This document shows positions 39,678-43,623 of a stretch of DNA of 43,623 bases, in pieces (position 1 is the first letter of the stretch; the number at the start of each line of letters is the position of its first letter). Position numbers and translations under genes: made by a program. The DNA comes from Verrucomicrobiota bacterium (GTDB lineage Bacteria; Verrucomicrobiota; Verrucomicrobiia; Verrucomicrobiales; Verrucomicrobiaceae). Location of the stretch: contig CAUJJC010000160.1 of assembly GCA_963204975.1 (NCBI GenBank), forward strand, positions 1-43,623, in the 5' to 3' direction. The notes under the pieces were generated by a model. The model saw only the letters and a list, made by a program, of their open reading frames with translations, ran no database searches and was not told the origin of the DNA.

Positions 39678-41024
39678 ATGCACTCAATCCGAACACTGAC
39701 CCACGGCTCCGCAGCGCTGCTGCTCACTGCCGCATCCGCCTTTGCTGGTGACTCCGGCAAGGCTCCAGCAAAGAATCCCGTCGCTCCCGTCACCGAAGCG
39801 CCGAGTTCCTTCATCTATGACTTCGAACTCAAAGCGCGCTTCGAATACCGCGAGAACAACTTCGACTTCAACGATGCCAACAACGCACTCACGGATGACT
39901 CGTGGCTTCTCTACCACGCACGACTCGGCCTTGGCTGGCAGCCTACGCCTTGGTTCAAGATCTATGCGCAGGGTCAGGACGCGCGCGAGTTTGACTCCGA
40001 CCGCCCGAACATCCCTGGCGTGCTCGGTGCTGAGGGTGATGACACCTTTGATCTGCGCCAGTTCTACATTCAGCTCGGTGAAGAGAAGAAGGGTCCGTCG
40101 GTGAAGGTGGGTCGCCAACTGCTCACGTATGGCGATGAGCGCATTCTCGGCCCCCTCGAATGGAACAACTTCAGCCGCACCTGGGATGCCGCGAAGTTCC
40201 ATTACGCCGCCGACAAGTGGTGGGTAGATGTCTTTGCGGCATCGCTTGTCACCATTGATCCCGACGGCTTCAACAAGTCGGATTTGTTCAACAACGAAGG
40301 CCTCGGCACGAATCAGATGCTCAGCGGCATCTACTTCAGCACCACGGCGTTCGATTTCCAAACCACGGACCTCTACGCCCTTCAGCTTCATCAGTCCGGT
40401 GGCACAGACTTCATGACCTTTGGCACCCGTTGGAAGAGCACGCCGAAGGCCTTCGGTCCGTGGGATTACACGGCGGAGCTGGTTGGCCAGACAGGTGAAG
40501 TTAAAGGCAAGGATCTCGCGGCTTTCGCGGGCCACGCGGAACTTGGCTACACCTTTGACACAGCGTGGAAGCCTCGCCTCGCGCTCGACTACAGCTACGG
40601 CACTGGCGATGGAAACGCAGCGGATGGCAAGGTCGGCACCTTCCAGAATCTGTATCCCACGAACCATCTCTACTATGGCTACATGGACGCCGTCTCCTGG
40701 CAGAACATCCACGACATCAACGTGAGCCTGAAGGCGGCTCCGACGAAGAAGCTCACTGCTAGGCTCGACTACCACGCCTTCTGGCTCGCCGACACCAACG
40801 ATGCCTGGTATCGCGCGAATGGCGTCGCCACCGTGCGCCCCATCAGCCCTGCCGCCGACGGCTACGCAGGCAGCGAAGTGGACCTCACCCTCACCTACGC
40901 CGCCACGAAGAACCTTAGCTTCATGGCTGGCTACAGCCACTTCTTCGCGGGCAAGTATCTGAGCGACACCGGTGCCAGCGATGACGCCGACTTCGCCTAC
41001 TTCCAGGCCACGCTGAAGTTCTAA
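39678..41024 (+). CDS. Outer-membrane porin (alginate-export/AlgE-like barrel)
   Basis: A 448-residue protein with a signal peptide (to AFA, about residue 23) and beta strands typical of an alginate-export-like barrel: ELKARFEYRENNFDFND, WLLYHARLGLGWQPTPWFKI, VKVGRQLLTYGDERILGPLEWNN-type sequence and LSFMAGYSHFFAGKYL. It ends in Phe (FQATLKF). The RQxLxYGDERxxGxxEWNN pattern is characteristic of the family. It lies 39 bases after nrtCD in the same direction and 28 bases before the diflavin reductase gene, so it probably lets nitrate or nitrite pass the outer membrane. That assignment rests on position only. Confidence 0.85.
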   Translation: MHSIRTLTHGSAALLLTAASAFAGDSGKAPAKNPVAPVTEAPSSFIYDFELKARFEYRENNFDFNDANNALTDDSWLLYHARLGLGWQPTPWFKIYAQGQDAREFDSDRPNIPGVLGAEGDDTFDLRQFYIQLGEEKKGPSVKVGRQLLTYGDERILGPLEWNNFSRTWDAAKFHYAADKWWVDVFAASLVTIDPDGFNKSDLFNNEGLGTNQMLSGIYFSTTAFDFQTTDLYALQLHQSGGTDFMTFGTRWKSTPKAFGPWDYTAELVGQTGEVKGKDLAAFAGHAELGYTFDTAWKPRLALDYSYGTGDGNAADGKVGTFQNLYPTNHLYYGYMDAVSWQNIHDINVSLKAAPTKKLTARLDYHAFWLADTNDAWYRANGVATVRPISPAADGYAGSEVDLTLTYAATKNLSFMAGYSHFFAGKYLSDTGASDDADFAYFQATLKF

Positions 41025-41052
41025 TTCGCCCCCCAAAGCCGAAGCAGCCACC

Positions 41053-42780
41053 ATGAGCATCGTTCCTCAACTCCCCGACAACGCGCCCTTCAGTCACGAT
41101 CAACGCGCCTGGTTGAACGGGTGGATCGCCGGTGTCTTGGCCGCGCAAGCTCGTGGTGGCGAAGCGGCTTCCTCAAATCCAAGCGCCACACCTGTCACGA
41201 TTCTTTTCGGCACACAGACCGGAAGTGCTGAGGGACTCTCGAAGAAGCTGAGCAAAGAACTCCAGGCCAAAGGTTTCGCACCCACCGTGCTCGGCATGGA
41301 TCAGTATGCGAAGGCTGATCTCACGAACTGCGAGCGCTTGCTCATCATCACCAGCACCTACGGTGATGGTGATCCGCCCGACAATGCGCTGAGCTTCTGG
41401 CAATGGCTGAGCGGTGAGGCACCTTCGCTGAGCAAGATGCAGTTCAGTGTGCTCGCGCTCGGCGATACGAACTATGAGAGGTTCTGCGCGTTCGGCAAAG
41501 TGGTGGACGCACGCCTCGAAGCCCTCGGTGCCAAGCGCATCTCTGACCGCATGGATTGCGATGTCGATTACGATGCGCCCTTCGCTGAGTGGGTAGAACG
41601 AGTTTGCAACTCGTTAGCTGGTGCAGCGAGTTTGCAACCCGCTGACGGCGGGTTGAAAACCCGCGACACAAGCGACGACTTGAAAAGTCGTTCTACATCC
41701 AAAGCCAACCCCTACGCTGCCCGTCTCGCGACCAATCAACTTCTCACCACGCCCACCGCATCGAAGGAAACACGCCACTTCGAGATCAACATCAACGGTC
41801 TGCAATACGAACCAGGCGACGCCATCGGCATCGTGCCCGAAAACGATCTCGCCTTGGTAAACGCCATCCTTGATCACGGTGGATGGTCCTCGGACGATGA
41901 GCTTCGTCACGCGCTGATGCACAAGCACGACCTCACCAATCCTTCGAAGGATCTGATCCAAGCCATCGCTTCCCGCGCGAAGCACGATGATCTCACGGCA
42001 CTGATTGATCCCGCTCGCAGCGCGGACTTGAGGCAATGGCTCTATGGCCGCGATGTGCTCGATCTGCTCCAGCTTCTCCCCAAGGGCGAACTCAGCAGCG
42101 CTGATCTGACCGCATTGCTCAAGAAGCTGCAACCACGTCTCTACAGCATCGCATCGAGCTTGAAGGCCACCCCTGGTCAGGTGCATCTCACCATCGCCCA
42201 GGTGCGCTATCAAGCGCATGGTCGCGCTCGCAACGGCGTGTGCAGCACCTTCCTCGCTGATCGTGTGCAGCGTGAAACGCCAGTGCCCGTGTTCATTCAG
42301 CCGAGCCACGGCTTCAAGCTTCCCACCGATGACACGAAGCCCGTCATCATGGTCGGCCCAGGCACAGGCGTCGCGCCCTTTCGTAGCTTTCTCCAGGAAC
42401 GCAAGGCCACCGGCGCACGCGGCAAGAACTGGCTCTTCTTTGGCGAGCAATCACGCACCCAGAGCTACTTCTACAAAGACGAGTGGGCCACGATGATGAC
42501 GGACGGGCACCTGCATCGCATGGACACCGCGTTCAGCCGTGATCAAGAGCGGAAGATCTATGTGCAGCATCGCATGGTAGAGAACGGCGAGGAGTTGTAT
42601 CGCTGGCTCGAAGACGGCGCGCACTTCTATGTCTGCGGTGATGCGAGTCGCATGGCAAAGGATGTGGATGCCGCGCTGCATCAAGTCATTGAACAACACG
42701 GCGGCAAAAGCGCGGACGACGCCAAGGCTTACGTCCAAGCGATGAAGGAGGCGAGGCGGTATGCTCGCGATGTTTATTAA
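41053..42780 (+). CDS. CysJ-like diflavin reductase (flavoprotein partner of nitrite/sulfite reductase)
   Basis: A 575-residue protein. Domains in order: N-terminal helix with WLNGWIAGVLAAQ (residues 20-32), flavodoxin domain (about 48-180: ILFGTQTGSAEG and TSTYGDGDPPDN), FAD domain (about 218-405: YEPGDAIGIVPEND, RLYSIASS at 362-369, NGVCSTFLAD) and NADPH domain (about 428-575: VGPGTGVAPFRSFLQER, YVCGDASRMAKDVD, ending ARRYARDVY as in CysJ). It passes electrons from NADPH through FAD and FMN. Next to the nitrite/sulfite reductase gene and behind nitrate transport genes, it most likely feeds nitrite reduction. Residues 181-215 are coded by a palindromic repeat inserted in frame. Confidence 0.92.
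   Translation: MSIVPQLPDNAPFSHDQRAWLNGWIAGVLAAQARGGEAASSNPSATPVTILFGTQTGSAEGLSKKLSKELQAKGFAPTVLGMDQYAKADLTNCERLLIITSTYGDGDPPDNALSFWQWLSGEAPSLSKMQFSVLALGDTNYERFCAFGKVVDARLEALGAKRISDRMDCDVDYDAPFAEWVERVCNSLAGAASLQPADGGLKTRDTSDDLKSRSTSKANPYAARLATNQLLTTPTASKETRHFEININGLQYEPGDAIGIVPENDLALVNAILDHGGWSSDDELRHALMHKHDLTNPSKDLIQAIASRAKHDDLTALIDPARSADLRQWLYGRDVLDLLQLLPKGELSSADLTALLKKLQPRLYSIASSLKATPGQVHLTIAQVRYQAHGRARNGVCSTFLADRVQRETPVPVFIQPSHGFKLPTDDTKPVIMVGPGTGVAPFRSFLQERKATGARGKNWLFFGEQSRTQSYFYKDEWATMMTDGHLHRMDTAFSRDQERKIYVQHRMVENGEELYRWLEDGAHFYVCGDASRMAKDVDAALHQVIEQHGGKSADDAKAYVQAMKEARRYARDVY
41593..41696. repeat. REP-like palindromic element inside the diflavin reductase gene
   Basis: The 104-base element starts GTAGAACGA and ends with its exact complement TCGTTCTAC. 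Inside are three hairpins with 7-8 base stems and 3- or 5-base loops: AACGAGTT-TGC-AACTCGTT (41597-41615), CAACCCGC-TGACG-GCGGGTTG (41635-41655; alternative GCGGGTT-GAA-AACCCGC, 41648-41664) and ACGACTT-GAA-AAGTCGT (41675-41691). It is read without a stop as residues 181-215, just where the flavodoxin domain ends and the linker begins. Confidence 0.8.
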
Positions 42781-42787
42781 AGCAGCT

Positions 42788-42840
42788 CAGTTGCCTCGCA
42801 ACTGGGGACCAGTTAACCCGACCAGTTGCGGCGCAACTGG
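42788..42840. repeat. Paired palindromes in front of the nitrite/sulfite reductase gene
   Basis: CAGTTGC-CTC-GCAACTG (42788-42804) and CCAGTTGCGGCGCAACTGG (42822-42840) are two related hairpins 17 bases apart, filling the gap between the diflavin reductase stop and the next start. The GTTGC/GCAAC cores and 3-base loops resemble the element inside the previous gene. They would fold in the mRNA right before the next ribosome binding site. Confidence 0.7.
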
Positions 42841-42849
42841 ACTACTATC

Positions 42850-43623
42850 ATGAGCAATCGTCTCCAACACATCCAAGGCCAGCCGCTCAATCTCGAGCAG
42901 CAGACCTACCTTGAGGGCTTCTTCGCTGGCATCGCGCAGCAGGGCATTGGATTCGGCAACGTCGAGCCCACGCCTGCGAAACCGAATTTCGATGATCAAA
43001 CCGCCGAGGAGCGGATGAAGCGTGAGGAGCATCCGCTCGACAGCTACTACAGGCTCACGGATAACGCGCTGCACAACACGGCACCCGACAAGGAAGACAC
43101 CTTTCGCTTCAAATGGAACGGCCTGTTCTTCCTCACGCCCATCAAAGATGCCTTCATGGCGCGGCTGCGCATTCCAGGTGGTGTGCTGAAGTCGTTTCAG
43201 CTTCGTGAGCTTGCCCGCGCAGCGCGCGATCTCACCAGCGGCTACATCCAGATCACCACACGCGCGAACCTCCAGATGCGGCTCGTTCAACCCAAGGATG
43301 CGCCGGCATTCCTTGAGCGCATTCAGGGCTGCGGTCTGCACACGCGCGGCGCGGGAGCCGACAACATTCGCAACCTCACCTGTAATCCCACCGCAGGCAT
43401 TGATCCGCAGGAGTTGATCGACACGCTGCCCTTGGTTCGTGACATCGGACAGCAGATCCTCAACAACCGCGAGTTCTACAATCTGCCGCGCAAGTTCAAC
43501 ATTGCCTTCGATGGCGGTGGCATCATCGGCAGCGTGGAGGATACGAATGATCTCGGCGCTCGCGCGGTGAAGGTCGGCGATCAAATCATGTTCCGCATCG
43601 CCGCAGGCGGAGCTACGGGGCAC
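42850..43623 (+). CDS. nirA: Nitrite/sulfite reductase, NirA-like (partial, runs off the right edge)
   Basis: 258 codons are visible, with no stop before the window end. The frame reads MSNRLQHIQGQPLNLEQQTY, then the first ferredoxin-like half domain of siroheme reductases (FRFKWNGLFFLTPIKDAFMA and LRIPGGVLKSFQLRELARAA). SGYIQITTRANLQMRLV and GADNIRNLTCNPTAGIDPQE follow; their Arg residues bind siroheme or the anion in the family. The cysteines for the iron-sulfur cluster would lie beyond the edge. NirA reduces nitrite to ammonium with six electrons; sulfite reductase is the alternative. The nitrate transport context favours nitrite. The start lies 10 bases after the second palindrome. Confidence 0.88.
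   Translation, partial: MSNRLQHIQGQPLNLEQQTYLEGFFAGIAQQGIGFGNVEPTPAKPNFDDQTAEERMKREEHPLDSYYRLTDNALHNTAPDKEDTFRFKWNGLFFLTPIKDAFMARLRIPGGVLKSFQLRELARAARDLTSGYIQITTRANLQMRLVQPKDAPAFLERIQGCGLHTRGAGADNIRNLTCNPTAGIDPQELIDTLPLVRDIGQQILNNREFYNLPRKFNIAFDGGGIIGSVEDTNDLGARAVKVGDQIMFRIAAGGATGH

Noticed and set aside
39684..41060. Minus-strand frame of 458 codons opposite the porin
   Set aside because: Its plus-strand counterpart has a signal peptide, barrel strands and terminal Phe; the antisense frame is a by-product of GC-rich codon use.
41593..41696. CRISPR array or tandem repeat in the diflavin reductase gene
   Set aside because: The hairpins are not evenly spaced identical repeats with spacers; they form one inverted-ended element.
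42787..43623. Long minus-strand open frame at the right edge (278 codons)
   Set aside because: It is antisense to the plus-strand frame that clearly encodes a NirA-like reductase; the antisense protein has no recognisable features.

Overview
The window looks like chromosomal DNA of a verrucomicrobial (PVC-group) bacterium. This is inferred from gene content, not from a marker gene: a Verrucomicrobium/Rhodopirellula-type ECF sigma factor coupled to a FecR protein, a heme-binding domain of the TIGR02603 type, a PSD1/DUF1549/DUF1553 cytochrome, secreted ThuA and DUF6807 proteins, and Gld-like ABC genes with DUF4340. The DNA is GC-rich and tightly packed, with no gene-free gap over 300 bases. No CRISPR array, transposase, phage gene or tRNA was recognised.

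Layout. 1-5241: the end of a heme-binding dehydrogenase-like gene, then sigma factor, FecR protein and SGNH-like secreted protein joined by 4-base overlaps, then a secreted clan GH-A-like glycosidase. 5388-5736: tmRNA on the minus strand with tag ANSNELALAA. 5857-8318: a membrane GT-C glycosyltransferase-like protein coupled to an ApbE flavin transferase. 8319-10641: an AT-rich control region with two palindromes, a MarR regulator, a terminator, a PgeF-type laccase-fold protein and IspE. 10658-14516 (minus): OmpA-family anchor, GT-C protein and outer-membrane barrel. 14696-17231: a VTT/DedA protein, then a HemN-like radical SAM enzyme overlapping a chorismate-lyase-like gene (minus). 17340-18016: an RHH/PIN toxin-antitoxin pair. 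18058-20532: ThuA protein, small lipoprotein, and a solitary Card1/DUF1887-like CARF protein with an altered nuclease site. 20684-25844 (minus): a Gld-like ABC cluster. 26111-33717: TPR protein, DUF6807 protein, tmk, holB, PSD1 cytochrome.

33704-43623 is a nitrate assimilation island. A LysR regulator diverges from a signal-less NrtA/NasS-like protein, followed by nrtA, nrtB, a fused tandem-ATPase nrtCD, an outer-membrane porin, a CysJ-like diflavin reductase and a nitrite/sulfite reductase cut by the window edge. Together these would carry nitrate across both membranes and supply electrons to reduce nitrite to ammonia. The nitrate reductase itself is not in view and may lie to the right.

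Points most worth following: the CARF protein without a CRISPR locus and without the usual E-x-K nuclease residues; the radical SAM plus chorismate-lyase-like pair; the cytosolic NasS-like protein next to a LysR gene with a T-N11-A operator; and a palindromic repeat inserted in frame into the diflavin reductase, with a related repeat in front of the nitrite reductase gene.
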